Source of the DNA: Clavaria fumosa
Lineage: Eukaryota; Basidiomycota; Agaricomycetes; Agaricales; Clavariaceae
Length of the DNA: 64,000 nt
Assembly (NCBI GenBank): GCA_951802425.1
Contig: OX637803.1
Span: 2,790,001 to 2,854,000 of the forward strand
Direction of reading: 5' to 3'
Part shown: piece by piece, positions 47,342 to 59,478 of the stretch
Layout of the letters: each line of letters opens with the position of its first letter
How positions within the stretch are numbered: the stretch's first letter is position 1
Program-made: the position numbers and the translations under genes
The notes under the pieces: generated by a model
Told to the model about the DNA's origin: nothing
Database searches by the model: none
What the model saw: the letters and a program-made list of their open reading frames with translations, nothing else

Positions 47342-50300
47342 ACGGCGTGAATTTGGCCCCTCGTGAACGGAGAAAATGAGAAAATCGGGGTGCTAGTGAG
47401 GAGGAGAGGCAGCGACCTCATGGTGTCACCACCGGCTTTCCAAATTGGCCAAACGGGTCTAAGTCATTCGCTCCACACTGTATTGTTGACCTGTTCATGT
47501 AGGGTGGTCCGCCCGAACCAAGTACCAAGATCTTGTTATCGTCGTCGCTAGACGCCTCACCACGCTGATAGCGCTATCAGCGAAGAGAAAGGCACAAGAG
47601 TCGATTGCAGGTCAGGAGTCGCGCTTTCATGGCTGGCCGACGGCAAGCGGTTGATGTGGTCACCGTTACAATGGCTGGCACCCCAAGCGCTACCCGGGGT
47701 TCAAAAGAATATCGGTATCAGGTCTGATGACCGCAGGAGCAGATGGTCACCCTCTTGCAAGACCGGAACTTGGCTTGCTGTTGTTATGGTGCACACCCCC
47801 TTTTTTCGTTGCCGGAATGGTTAGTGTCATAAATGACAGACATTGTACTGTACAAATTTGTACAGTATACAAATTGGAAAGAAAGCTCTGCTCTATTATC
47901 GAAATTGAAGTGCTGGAAGAGAGATGCGACAGTCGACGCCCATGGATAATAAATTGATTACATGAATGTAGTGTGGTCACCTCCGCTAATCCTATCTATG
48001 GCTGGTATGTCGTCAATGATTTGTCGTCAGTGATGTGGCGCGGGTAATTTCGCAAAGCATCCACGCGGTCGAGTACCGAGCTTTCGGATGGCAAGCATTT
48101 CGCCGTTGATGAGCCAAGACGTCAAGAAAATGCAGCAGCCCGTTCGTTGGGAAACGCGCTTGTAATTTGGGTAAGTCGTATCGAGCTTATTGATGGGTAT
48201 CTTGGCGCATGGTTGTCATTTCTACATGTCTGAGAACCACGTTGAAAATTTTGGACATTAGATCTGGCCACGCGTTGGCGACCCTTGTAAGGCACAATGA
48301 AAGAAAGCTTAGCGAATGAAGGTGGGCTCGGACATTGCATTAGATCACAAATGATGCACACGCCAAAAGTCTCGTCGACCAAAATGGACAATGCATGTCA
48401 ACAAGCGTTTTAATGTCTTTGACAAGATGAATATTCACCGTGGAACATTCATTTATCAAGCGCCACGCATCGAACCGTCGAGGATTCTAGCTTCTGGTGT
48501 CTGATCAGCATGGCCGACACGAGTCTGAGAACATCATATCACATTCTTGCGTCAAACGGCGCAATTATTCTCACATCGTGTCAATGGTTTGGTGCCCAGC
48601 CTAGGTAAACGGAAAGAACCGGTCATGAAATGGAAAACCACTGAACAAAAAGAGCAAAGAGTCAATTTGACGTATGCACCACAGGACGTAAGTCGTACAG
48701 ATTGGATCTGGACTTGATGCGGGAATTTGTGCTTGCGCAACCCGCACTGGAGGCCGATGTGGCCCAGCCTGGGTGAAAGCAACTACAGTATACGCGCCTT
48801 AGTCCGACTGCTTGACCACCCTACTCCAGGAGTTATGGTGCTTGGGGAGCTCGTCGGCTTTCACGGCGAACAGCCGTTGACTTTATGCAGAGAAGACGTG
48901 GACAGCGCCAGCCAATACACTCGTCGCAAGAGCCTCCCAGCAGCAAGCAAAGCCAGTGATGCCAACCACCCCCATAAGAGCCAAAGCATCGACAATTATC
49001 GTCTCTCCAGTACGTTGCAGTACCTTAGAGCAGGGATCATCATGGTCAGTGAGTCGCGCAACTCCGACCACGCACTCGCTCATATTGCTACTACAGTACG
49101 ACCTCAAGTGGACCAGGAAATGTCGTAACCCCGTACGTCAAGAGCAACTGCCTTTGCTCATTCACCGACCGAGGAGGCGACCGTTTGTTATCTCAGTACC
49201 GCTTGGACCTCGCCCCAGCTTGCTCGCCATGAGGTGCAACAGTCGAAGTCAAGTCTGAGCCTGGGCCAACAAGCCTGCAACTGGTTCCACGTGCGGACGA
49301 CGAGAAGGAACACTCGACAGTCTCGACTGTGGGAGCCTACATATCCTCGCGGTCACCAAGATTCTTCCCTTGGACGCCGCGGCTTCGCTCGTTAACTTCG
49401 GCAATGGAATTCAGATAGCAAGTGCGATGAATCCCCAGTCCTCTGCTTGGTGTTGTGCACCTCCCGCCCGACCTTCGAACTTCTTCGCGAACTTTGTCGA
49501 CGTCTTTCTCTTTATCGTGTTTGAGAGTAGCCCACTCAGAATTTCTCTTGCCATCGTTACTTTTGTGGGAGTCGTGGCTTCACATCTTGGGTTATAACGG
49601 AATCTCTTCCCACCCCTCAAGCCTCCGCAGATACTGTGCCTGAGCAACTAATGGTCTATCTCACAGCGTTGCAAACCCGGATTCCAGTTGACATCTCGGA
49701 TTCACACTGTCCCAGGGAACAGATCGCAAGGCTGCGTATCGCAGAATCTATCAGCCGCATGGTGCTGTACTGCAGCAATGCGATAGAGATCTTGATTTTT
49801 CCGTTTTGTCGTCTGGGCTGATCTGGGCACACTATTGATAGGATGAACTTTGATAAGGTCAAAGAATTGTCGACGGTGTCCAGTTTATCAGTTTTTGTAC
49901 GTTCCACAGACCCTCATTGTACGTTTCTATGAGCCTCTGTCAGGTTTTCTATCTTTCATTTCATCATATAGGGGAGGGGAAGACAAGGCTGGTTATAGAG
50001 GAGGCTAGTGTGCGGTGAGTGCAGAGTATTTTATCATCGGAAGGACCTTGCAGCGAGGTTTTCACAGCTGTGCCATCCTCCCTTCCCATATGCCCACTGC
50101 TTCCTTCACCTGCTTGCATCACATGCCCATCCTTCTGAGTTAGACGACGTGCAGGAAGATAGTGCGTCCACCGCTTAAAGGGCACGCTGCTCTTCGATAT
50201 CAGGCCCTTCTGGCTATGATCAGGTGCCAAGCCCTTTGATTCATCCCCCGTGTAGAGCGAAATGGGTTGGCATTGTGTGACACGGACGTACCGCAGAGGG

Positions 50301-52231
50301 TGTTGCTCATGTCGCTATTTTTTCTCTCCTTTCATTTCACGGCTGCCACGGGAGTTTGAGAGACAGATTTGAGTCATCGACGCACGTCTTTCTTTTTCTG
50401 TTGATAGCATACAACTATGTACGCCGCCCCCTCAATGTCCAAAGAAATTGGAGAGCAGCTCGCCCCTTCTGGACTTCACGACGCAAAATGACAATATCGA
50501 TTCACAAGTTCTCACTCTGGTCTAGCAAGTACTGACCTCTCAATAACGGGTACTTTCTCGGCAAGAAACGGCATTCGTATCTTTCCGTAGGTAGAGCCAT
50601 CATCCGTAATGGAAGAGAGAGTTTGAAGCCCACGGTTCTATCTTTGCATCCTCAGCTCTCACCATCCAAACGCGGCGTGAATGTGCCTGCGGTGCATTGC
50701 GGATTTTGAGTGTGAATCGCGCAGCACCAAGCACGGGGTTACAGCGGGGATCCATCGTAGGCGAAGAAGTGGCCCGTGTGATATGGGCATCTGATCGACA
50801 GTGTTGGCTATCTCCGGAGTTGACTTCTCCCGTCCCATCCGAGCCTTTAAAGACAGATGACCCATGGTAGGTTCGAATCGTTCGCGGGTATGAGCAGGTT
50901 CGACGAGAAACGTAGGGGGAGAAAGGGTGTGCAGTAGGGTAGACTGTGGGATCATGAGCTTGCAAAGGACGTCAAGGATGTTTCCGCCTGGGAATATGTG
51001 AAGCAGGAAGTGTGGTGTCCACCTTGTCGTCGATGGCTGTGGAGGACCATGTTTGCCCCCACTCACAGAACATGATAAGCCTCAGTCGCGCATTCAAGCA
51101 ATGTCCGCATTCCTTTTGACCTTCTGGCCGATACCTGCAATCGGGTGGTGTTCATAACCTAGACTGTCGATGCGTCTGAACGTACTTTATGCGGATTGTC
51201 ATTTTGTTCGTGACATCCCGGACATCTTCGCATTCCAACGTATATCCAGAAGTAGTCTTGTTCAAAGCTCGCGGCGACGAAATGACGTCCACACTGATGT
51301 CTTATCGGTGCGTCTTGTTCAGCAACATACATCCCAGTGGCGAACGACGTCGATTTGGAACATGCATTATATTACAAGTGGCATCTTAAAGACACAACCG
51401 ACACTCGACGCCAATATTTAATGTGAGGGATCCTTTGATCATGTACGAGGGTACCTGAGACTAAAAAACAGTCGGTCAGACATACATATAATGGGGAATT
51501 GGGGACAGATAAAAGTTCAGACATCCAAAGGAAGGTCATTTTAAACTCTCATAGCATCTGACCCCCACCGCTCGCCCAGCGTACTCAAGGTGAGCAGCCC
51601 ACGCACGCACCGTCAGATGGGTTCTACGGCAGCGAGGGGGAGTATGGGCGTTAAGTATTGGGGGAGTAACTCCATGCGGAGGACGCTAGAGCGGAAACTG
51701 CGAATTGACGGCGTTGCTCATCTTGATAGTAGTCCCAAGGGACATTCAATATGAAATGGTGGAAGCTACTCACGTTCTATCGATAATACAGTCGCCTCAT
51801 ATTTGATGTCTGTCATAAGTCCAGTCAGCAATGAGCTTCACATCGGCATTGTCGTTTTAGAAAAAAAAAATCAGAATCGAGCACTGGCAAGTGCAAAGAG
51901 GTCTCTACATCTCGGCATGGTCGGTAAGATGGGGAAGAGAAGAAAGTTTTGCATCACAGAGACACAGCGATGAGATATATGCGCGACTTACTGGACGACG
52001 TGGAGGTTTGAAGGAAAGAAACGCGACTCTTGGATGGAGTAAAAAATTTATACAACGCGCTTATTTGTCGTTATTTGGGGTCCGTGCGCGAAACTGACTA
52101 ATACAATGCTTACAAATCACAACACTTTTTAAAATCGCTTCAACGTTGTTGTCGTTGTTCAACGTGCTCAACGTCGAGGTTGCCGTCGTTGTTCATCATT
52201 TGTTTAGCGACCGTCGTAGTCGATTCATCCT
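47342..52231. other. gene-poor region, no gene supported
   Basis: Nearly 4.9 kb with only short open frames. 47580-48310 is duplicated in part at 37.0-37.5 kb. Near 48880-49110 (minus) and 49370-49600 (plus) there are hydrophobic stretches such as VDALALMGVVGITGF and FVDVFLFIVF that could be exons of a small membrane protein, but I cannot join them. The minus-strand frame at 50659-51066 has no recognisable domain. No repeats with clear ends were found. Confidence 0.4.
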
Positions 52232-53572
52232 ATGGCCGCTGCCGCCGTGCGACACCTCCCTATCAGGACCCCCGAAATCATCGATGTTGACCTGTTCGAC
52301 GATGATCACGCCACGCTTTCACGACCTACACAAAGGCGCCGGACCTCTCCCTCAGACAGTATCCTCGTCCTTGATAGCGACGATGAGGCCCATGCAGCGA
52401 GGGAGCGAAGCACCGCACCTAGGAATCGTAGCCAGGCGCACCGCCGCCGTCTAGCGCGTCGTCGTCGCCTCTTTTCTCCCCCACCTCCTAGTAGAGACGA
52501 GTCCATCCCCCCTGTTCCACCGTTACCCGCCTCTCTCCCGATGCGCCGTCGGGCACCGCCATTTCCCACAGGAGTTATCCGGTCAAATTCCCAGCCGTTC
52601 GCTTTTGAAGCTAGCCTTCAATCACGGCCGCCACAACCACGTTCCTCGCCCCCATTACAGGCCGCCCCACGTTCACATCATCAACCAGTTATGGGTTTCG
52701 GTGGTGCCCTGCTATCTGCGCATAATCGGGCCTCTGGCCCACGCGCGTCTGGCGGTGGTATCTTCCCCGCCATACAGCAGTACATATCATCCGCACTCCA
52801 ACGATTTACTGGTGGCCCTCCTCCAGTTCCACAGCCTCCACCTCACCCACATCGTCGTGGGAATCAAGAGATCCTTGCTTTCCTTGCGCAAGCCGGGGCT
52901 TATGACTTTGGTGGACGCCATTTCTGGCGTGATCGACGACGACGAGATGAGCCCGAGTACAAACCCTCTTTCACCCATCCTATAAAGGCGGCCGCAGGAT
53001 ACACGTTTAATTTTTTGCCGGACGACGATTCTGTCGTAGTTACGTCGCCCCGATCAAAGTCGTCGATATCAAGCAAAGTGGAGACGACGCTCGTCTGTGC
53101 GCGATGTTTGGATCCGCTAGTCCTCGGTGGGCCGGGTGCCGCCGCAGGTATCGAAGGGAGACTATGGGGTCTGCGGTGTGGTCATCTGTTGGATGGAAAA
53201 TGTGTGGCGCAGATCATGAAGCCCCTTTCCCCTACCGATCCGACACAGCCTGCAGGAGAGAAAGGCAAGAACGCGGAAAGAGCGATGGACGTTGTCTCGT
53301 TTCCGGAAGACGAAGAGCCGCTCGTCGACCCTCCACAGAGTAATTCTATCCGATCGCGCCTGCGTCCGCGTCCGAGTCTCTCTTTCACACCCGCTCATTT
53401 GCGTCCTTCATTGAAACGCAAGCTTCCTTCCCCTCCAAGAGTGAAGGAGTTATACGAGTGGACATGTCCAGTCACCAGTTGCAATAGGGTGCACCGCAGT
53501 GTGCTGCATCATGGTGGTGGGCAAGAGTGGCTTATAGACGCGGAGATGGGGCCCGTTGGTATATATGTTTGA
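52232..53572 (+). CDS. SIM-containing protein with C-terminal RING-like cysteine cluster (candidate SUMO-targeted E3 ligase)
   Basis: One uninterrupted exon of 446 residues. Near the N terminus two hydrophobic-acidic clusters, EIIDVDLFDDD and SILVLDSDDE, have the form of SUMO-interacting motifs. The middle is Pro/Arg/Ser-rich and disordered. The C-terminal third has an ordered cysteine pattern: CARCLDPL, then LWGLRCGHLLDGKC, and after a long linker EWTCPVTSCNRVHRS. This reads as C-x2-C ... C-x-H ... C ... C-x4-C, an unusual RING-like arrangement with an ~75-residue insertion. SIMs plus a terminal RING is the layout of Slx8/RNF4-type ligases, but that assignment is inference; a structural zinc finger without ligase activity is equally possible. 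Confidence 0.6.
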   Translation: MAAAAVRHLPIRTPEIIDVDLFDDDHATLSRPTQRRRTSPSDSILVLDSDDEAHAARERSTAPRNRSQAHRRRLARRRRLFSPPPPSRDESIPPVPPLPASLPMRRRAPPFPTGVIRSNSQPFAFEASLQSRPPQPRSSPPLQAAPRSHHQPVMGFGGALLSAHNRASGPRASGGGIFPAIQQYISSALQRFTGGPPPVPQPPPHPHRRGNQEILAFLAQAGAYDFGGRHFWRDRRRRDEPEYKPSFTHPIKAAAGYTFNFLPDDDSVVVTSPRSKSSISSKVETTLVCARCLDPLVLGGPGAAAGIEGRLWGLRCGHLLDGKCVAQIMKPLSPTDPTQPAGEKGKNAERAMDVVSFPEDEEPLVDPPQSNSIRSRLRPRPSLSFTPAHLRPSLKRKLPSPPRVKELYEWTCPVTSCNRVHRSVLHHGGGQEWLIDAEMGPVGIYV

Positions 53573-54177
53573 AGTTATCATCACGTGGGAAGGCTTTCTG
53601 TCCGTTCGTTCCATTTTGGCTGTTGTTTTCGGGTCCGTATCGCGTTTTGTTAAACCGCTGACTCGCGCTTGCAGAAGTGTTGGGTCATATCCGGTTTTGT
53701 ATGCATCGATTTGAACAATGTACATACCCACACGCACTCTCTCATCGATTGAGCAAGTAATGAAGGACATCGTAGGCCTTCGCCTGCCAAGATTGTCGTG
53801 CCTTTCGTCGCTCTGAATTTCGCGTATGCATTGAAGACGGCTGGAACAATCGCTTCGCTTGTGAACGCATCGAGTTATTAATCATAGGTTCTATATTGTA
53901 CACACTTCAACAGTAACATTGCACACAGACAGCATATATAGATATTTTGGAGGGATGGCGGACGAGTGTACATGTAAGAATGTGGTCGTGTGGGTCATGA
54001 AGTGTTGCTCATGCAACGTTCGTAATTCCAAGACTGAAGTTCTTGTGGAGCCCTTGGGCCATTCGTGGGAGCGTCGGGGCTCTCCTGGACGCATCACGAT
54101 AACTCAACACTAGGGTGTTTTTTCCCAGCTTGTGTGGGTAGCAAGGCAAGGCATACACCAGCAAAAGATGCCGCTCA
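53573..54177. other. intergenic between convergent genes
   Basis: About 600 bp between the RING-like gene and the DUF300 gene, which converge here. No supported coding sequence. Confidence 0.5.
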
Positions 54178-56548
54178 TCAGGCCCATGGGTTCTCTGCAT
54201 ATCCAAGTGTGTAGCTCGGGGGTGGGTCAGCGGTCATCGTGACTTCCTCGGCCTCTGACACTTCACTTTCATCCCGTCGGTCGCCGTCATCGGGGGGGCT
54301 CGCGGCGGCAGTGCCAGGGATGTGTCTCCTGTCCCTATTGTCGTCCGGTACGTTTTGTTCCGCGGAATGACTGTATACCCTCCGCAGCCCCGGAGCCACG
54401 CCTTTTGCTGCCAGCTCCGACGTCCGGCGCTCTCTCGGGGCGGCTGTCATCGCAGGGTCGTGCACGACAAGGTCAACGGCGTCTTCTCGCGCTGCGATGT
54501 GTGGCGGGCTTCGCGAGCCGTGTGCCTGTGAGCGACTAGACGGCGCAGAAACGGGTCTGCCACTAGGAGTGGCGGTTTTCCCGACAGAAGGCGAAGGTGA
54601 CGAGTTCCGCGGCGTGGCCTCCCCTCGAGGCGCCGAATCAGCCATTTTCCTTTTGCCTTTCGCCCACGCGAGCCGCACATCACCAGGAGATGCCGGCGGG
54701 GAGCGATCATGCTCGTGATCGATCACGACATCATGTTTCGCCACGACCTTTCCATCGGGGTAGGCCTTGCGGGATTCGGCTCGCACTGGGTGCGTCCCGA
54801 CGGCGCCATAGCCTTCCCACACGGGCCCGACACGTTGCTCCATTGCTGTGCGCCCCCTTGCTCCTCGTATCGAAGAGAACCAGGCACCGCGCTCGTCCCG
54901 CAGCACCCGCTCTTCCTCGTCCCACATCGCCTTCCGCGCATGCTCCGTGCTGACATCGACGCACGGATAGTTGTAGTCGCCGAAGAGGTATTTCTTGCTG
55001 TGCTCGTATAGCTCTTCGTCGCATGCCATGTTAGCATCGGTGAGGTCTTCGAATGGGAGCTCGTATCCACTTCCATCTTCCTCTGGCGATTCCCAGATGG
55101 TGGGCTCTGCCCGCTGTTGGAGAGCCGGCCCACGGCCCACTGAATAAGACTGTTCCTGCAACAGCGGCGCATGTACTTCCGCATCTCTAGGCATGACAAG
55201 TCCGTCGCCCTCCCGTTGCATTCTCGGCAGCCAGTACTTCCCCTGCCCGCCCTTGCTATACCTGAGCCCTGCCCTGATTCGCCTGTCTCGGGCAATGCCT
55301 TGGTGGATGGGTCCCTCGATCGGTTCGTACTGGCGATAGTCCATGCCTTTGCCGAGCAATGTACGCTTGGCTTCCTCGACGACATCCTTGGCGCCGAACG
55401 CGTCCTTAAACGCGTACCACACTGGCATGCGCGCCACGTACGACAGGTGTGGCGAGAGGTAGTCGGTGTACGCGAACGCGTAGAGATGGAAGAACGCAAA
55501 GAGCGGCATCTCGGCGCAGGTGAGCAGGTCGGTGATTGCGAGCGAAATTTGGGAGGGTGTAGCGTGCGACCCGAGCGAGTGGATGACACGCGCAGAGACC
55601 AGAATTGAAATGAAGATGGATTGCCAAAATGAGAAGAACAAGACTCCTTTGACACAGAGGAATTTTGGGACAGGCCTGTCAATGGCTTGTGAGTATTGAA
55701 GAGTTCTGGTTATGACAATGGCTGCACGTACCGGTATGGCTTAAGGTCTTGATGTACACACATCCAGAACATAGCTAGACAGTACAATGCTAGACAAATG
55801 CTAGCGTTGTATACGATACTGACGTATAGGTAACCTGAATCGGCGCGAAAGTTTCCTTCGTCAAATTTTCCAAGCGCCTTTAAGATCATAGTAGTAAGAG
55901 CGAGCACAGGTTTGACTTGGACGTATTCTAAATACAAGTGATTATAGCATCTGAGTGGCGGAGAGAGAACGTAGCACGCACGTAGAATGCCTCGCTTCAG
56001 GAAAAGAAAAGTGTAAGGGTCTGATAAGTCAATCTCACGCACAAAGAGATTGATAGGAAAGGCGGGTATCTTCGGGGGTCGCCCGTGGAGAAGAATGAGC
56101 AGTGACCTTTCGCCGCCAAGATAAGACAACAAGAGATGGAAGAAACAGTAGATCACAAAGGCCTGCGGGGGCGATGAGAAGAATAGAATGGTCAGACATA
56201 ACACAGGCGTACTTCGTACACATCCCGAATCGCGTCGATGAAGAATGCCGCCTCGAGTGAGAAAAGAGAAATGAGCGACGAAATTGCGTAAATGGGGACC
56301 ATAAGCATGATCCGTATGACCATTCTGAGCGACGCACACGGTCACACACGCGTCTGTTAGGGTTCATAATGATGCACGCACCGTTGGAGTAGAGGCTTGT
56401 GGTAATTCTTAAGATGCAGGAGGATTGACATGGCTGCCACGACCACAGCTAGGAGCGTGCAAGCTCCTGCAAAAATGAGGACTGGACGTGGAAGCACCGA
56501 GCCTGCGCCTGAACCAAGCCCTGGGACGAGGTCGTTTGAAGTAATCAT
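54178..56548 (-). CDS. DUF300 / TMEM184 / organic solute transporter alpha-like membrane protein
   Basis: Seven-helix membrane protein of the OSTA/TMEM184 family; fungal members lie in vacuolar or plasma membranes and their substrates are mostly unknown. Minus-strand exons 56548-56382, 56324-56213, 56162-55982, 55927-55732, 55675-54178 (introns 50-57 bp) give about 717 residues. Family signatures: ILLHLKNYHKPLLQR at the end of helix 1, MVIRIMLMVPIYAISSLISL, AFVIYCFFHLLLSYLGGE, LFLKRGILQYVQVKP, and FWQSIFISILVSARVI. The last ~400 residues form a long hydrophilic, Ser/Pro-rich cytoplasmic tail, as in other basidiomycete members. ATG at 56548 is chosen because it gives the short extracellular N terminus expected before helix 1. 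Confidence 0.9.
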
Positions 56549-56727
56549 CTTGGGAGATGGGCGTACAACCTCGAGCCCGAAAATGCAGCGAATGGGCGGC
56601 AAAGCCAGCTGTCCGCAGCGGTTAAGCAAGCCAGCGCAATGACCGCAATGTCACGTGTATCTAGGCTGGCCATATACAGCGGTCCCCGCCAACACGGGGT
56701 TGTTTGTAAATGTTGTGACCTCCCACT

Positions 56728-57890
56728 ACATCACTGACCCAAGAGTTGCAACAAGGTTGCAGGCTTCCACAGGCATTTTGAAGCTTAGTTCCAGTGAAAC
56801 AAAATGATCACAGAGTAAATTGTCCAAGACCAAATTTCTAATTTTTGCCTCAATATTTAAATACAAGCACTGGTGATGCAATATAAATTCATTGAGGTCA
56901 AAATAAAAATTTCTGTCTCAGACAATCTGTTTAAAATAATTCTAGAATTGTTTTATCTCACTAGAACGAATTGCCAAACTCAATAGAGAGGCCAGAAAGG
57001 TGAAAATGATGAGTACAACACGAAATTGCATATATTGGGTGAGATAAAAATTGTAAAAATATTCTGATTGCTGGGAAATATAGACCACATGCATAGAAAC
57101 AATATCTCTCACTAAAGCTAAGCTCAAAAGTGGCTGAGGAATGCAGGAAATGGCACACAGATATCTGCATCCATTTATGGTAACATGATACATGATAACC
57201 TCCATAGTGTTGCCACGGTTCGGTTAATTTCGGTTAACCGATCTCAAACCGATCTCAAATAAAATCTGTAAAATCGCAGAAAAATTAGAGTAGGTTTAAA
57301 ATATGTGTAGAAATCTCCAGAAATATTTCCATAATTTTACAGAATTTATTGAAGTTTTAAAAGCATCGGTTTGAGTTCGGTTAACCGAAATTAACCGAAC
57401 CGTGGCAACACTATGGAGGTTATCATGTATCATGTTACCATAAATGGATGCAGATATCTGTGTGCCATTTCCTGCATTCCTCAGCCACTTTTGAGCTTAG
57501 CTTTAGTGAGAGATATTGTTTCTATGCATGTGGTCTATATTTCCCAGCAATCAGAATATTTTTACAATTTTTATCTCACCCAATATATGCAATTTCGTGT
57601 TGTACTCATCATTTTCACCTTTCTGGCCTCTCTATTGAGTTTGGCAATTCGTTCTAGTGAGATAAAACAATTCTAGAATTATTTTAAACAGATTGTCTGA
57701 GACAGAAATTTTTATTTTGACCTCAATGAATTTATATTGCATCACCAGTGCTTGTATTTAAATATTGAGGCAAAAATTAGAAATTTGGTCTTGGACAATT
57801 TACTCTGTGATCATTTTGTTTCACTGGAACTAAGCTTCAAAATGCCTGTGGAAGCCTGCAACCTCATAACAACTTTTGGGTCACTTGTAG
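56728..57890. repeat. near-perfect 1163-bp palindrome (two ~526-bp arms, 111-bp spacer) with MITE termini at its centre
   Basis: 56728-57253 and 57365-57890 are inverted copies with a symmetry centre at 57309. The inner parts are essentially identical: each arm encodes the same 87-codon frame starting MEVIMYHVTINGC. The outermost ~40 bp have several mismatches (AAGAGTTGCAACAAGG versus AAAAGTTGTTATGAGG). At the inner ends sits TAGTGTTGCCACGGTTCGG and its inverse, bounding 57205-57413. These are related to the termini of the hAT MITEs elsewhere in the window. No direct duplication flanks either the inner or the outer boundary. Confidence 0.85.
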
Positions 57891-58275
57891 AGACACTGCT
57901 TATGTAAGCAACACATGGCTTTAGTGGGTGGGGATTGCTGGTCCCCATATACAGTTACATTAGAGTGCATTCAGCGCAGATTTTGCATGTGACAACACCA
58001 GCCAAAAAAAAAATCATAATCTCAAATTGTTGTGCATGACAGAGACCTGTTTGGCGATGTCTGTCACAAGTTGAGATTGAGATTGCAAAATGAAGTTAGC
58101 CTGCCAAAAAAATATAGAGCTTGGAGTTCAACATATTTTTGAGAAATCAACAGACATGTTCACATGTTCATGCATTCACATGTATTAATGACCCAAGACA
58201 CACATGTTGAGCTTCTCCACCAGCACACTTCACTTTTGCCAAAACTTGCTTTCCTCACTCACTCTTCCCCACACT
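57891..58275. other. AT-rich transposon-flanking sequence, nothing recognised
   Basis: About 385 bp between the palindrome and the first Gypsy relic. I see no coding sequence, terminal repeats or RNA gene. Confidence 0.4.
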
Positions 58276-58492
58276 TGTTAGGATCACTTATGTAAGCCAC
58301 AGGAAAGTAGCAGTAGAAGATTGTGGATATTGCTGGGCTGAAACAGGGTGCCATGACTGCACTGGAGTTCTTTGTGAGGTTTGAGACACTGGTCTGTAGA
58401 GCAGAGATGAGTGCAGAGAAGGACTCAGGAATCCTAGTCCATTGGCTGGAGTTGAACCTGAGTAGGAGGTTGGTGGGGAAGATCTATGGTGT
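58276..58492 (+). pseudogene. internally deleted relic of an element A/B-family copy (LTR tip joined to mid-gag)
   Basis: TGTTAGGATCACTTATGTAAGCCAC matches the first bases of the A/B LTR, then within ~35 bp the sequence jumps into gag: DIAGLKQGAMTALEFFVRFE, GILVHWLELNLSRRLV and IYGV. Everything between the LTR tip and mid-gag is missing. The gag frame stops exactly where LTR C begins (58493), at the point where intact gag continues SPMPETYGEW. Confidence 0.8.
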
Positions 58493-59083
58493 TGTTACGG
58501 CTCACGTAGCCAGGAGTCCTGGGCAGTCCAGCTGGGCAGGAGGACGAGTAAAGCAATAATTTGAGAGTATCAAGTCTGGGGAATACACACAGTCTATCTA
58601 CTCCTATTTATACTAGAGTCTGGTGATATGGTAACAGCTTAGTACAAGGGAGCAAAGTGAAAGATTCAACAAGGACATTCGTAGGGAGGGAATGTAGGTA
58701 TCCAGGAGATTGTCACATGATCGTGATGGCAGTGGCGGGAAGCGACAGTTGGTGGGGAGAAGGCACAACAAGGGAGTGAGGGGATAAGGTCGGCGAGGGA
58801 ACGGGATAACAGTAGTGAGGGGGAGAACAAGAGGGGTGCTGGATATGGTCTAATTTTGTGGGTCCTAAGATCACAGCTGTCAGGGTTTGACAGGATGATG
58901 GCATCCTGCGCTGGCATTCCATCACGAAAATGGGCCATTTCCTTGGTACTGGTCACATGGTCTGTAATCAGGTGGACAGGCACTTACCAGCCATGTGACC
59001 ATAGGTCTGATAGTCACATGTCCGGGGTCTCGGGCGTGTCTCATGACATCAGTGCGGTGGTCACCTGATCATGTACCATAACA
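58493..59083 (-). repeat. 591-bp 3' LTR of Gypsy element C
   Basis: In element sense it begins TGTTATGGTACATGATC and ends CGTAACA, standard TG...CA ends, and interrupts the gag relic after GGTGT. A polypurine stretch AAGGAGGAGGTTA precedes it in element sense, after a TAA stop. Only this LTR and the end of pol remain of element C. Confidence 0.75.
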
Positions 59084-59094
59084 TAACCTCCTCC

Positions 59095-59177
59095 TTAAGA
59101 TTGCGTTTTCTGAGCAATCTCGAAGTCTCGTATCACCTCTTGAGCATCCTTGAGATTCTTGACAGGTTCCCAAGTAT
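59095..59177 (-). pseudogene. C-terminal chromodomain stub of element C pol
   Basis: The minus strand encodes NTWEPVKNLKDAQEVIRDFE and then IAQKTQS before TAA (59095-59097). This is the end of a chromodomain (TWEP motif) of a chromovirus integrase. It is cut off at 59178 where the LTR of element B is inserted. Confidence 0.75.
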
Positions 59178-59466
59178 TGTTAGGATCGCTTATGTAAGCC
59201 ATCCCAAAGTGCAGTTGTGGAGAAACTGGGAGGGTTGTTGGAAGGTCACATGACCTGTGGCTGGGTTGGATTATGTAATCATGTAAGATCACATGACCTG
59301 GGGCCTGGGTGCATCACGTGATCCGAAGGTCCGAGCGTGGGAACACCGGCAAGTGCCGAAGCGTTTGCTATAAGTACTTTCGCTTTTCCTTTTTTGACTC
59401 TTTTCCCCTTATCTTAGTATTGTCATCATGACCTTACGCTTAAGTTGTGTGAGACCCAGTCTGATA
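59178..59466 (+). repeat. 5' LTR of Gypsy element B
   Basis: 289 bp, begins TGTTAGGATCGC and ends CAGTCTGATA, the same family as the LTRs of element A with more substitutions. The TATAAG box, CT-rich tract and ATCTTAGTATT are all conserved. Confidence 0.9.
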
Positions 59467-59467
59467 T

Positions 59468-59478
59468 AATACTAAGAT
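59468..59478 (+). promoter_or_regulatory. self-primer binding site of element B
   Basis: AATACTAAGAT one base after the LTR, complementary to ATCTTAGTATT inside the LTR, exactly as in element A. Conservation in two diverged copies supports function. Confidence 0.7.

Noticed and set aside
54497..55608. Plus-strand frames opposite the DUF300 tail
   Set aside because: The minus-strand frame continues a clear DUF300 protein through this region. The plus-strand frames are shadows of its GC-rich, Ser/Pro-coding tail.
56942..57676. Two identical 87-codon frames in the palindrome arms as genes
   Set aside because: They are identical because the arms are inverted copies. Composition is AT-rich and there is no domain or promoter evidence; they are better treated as part of the repeat.
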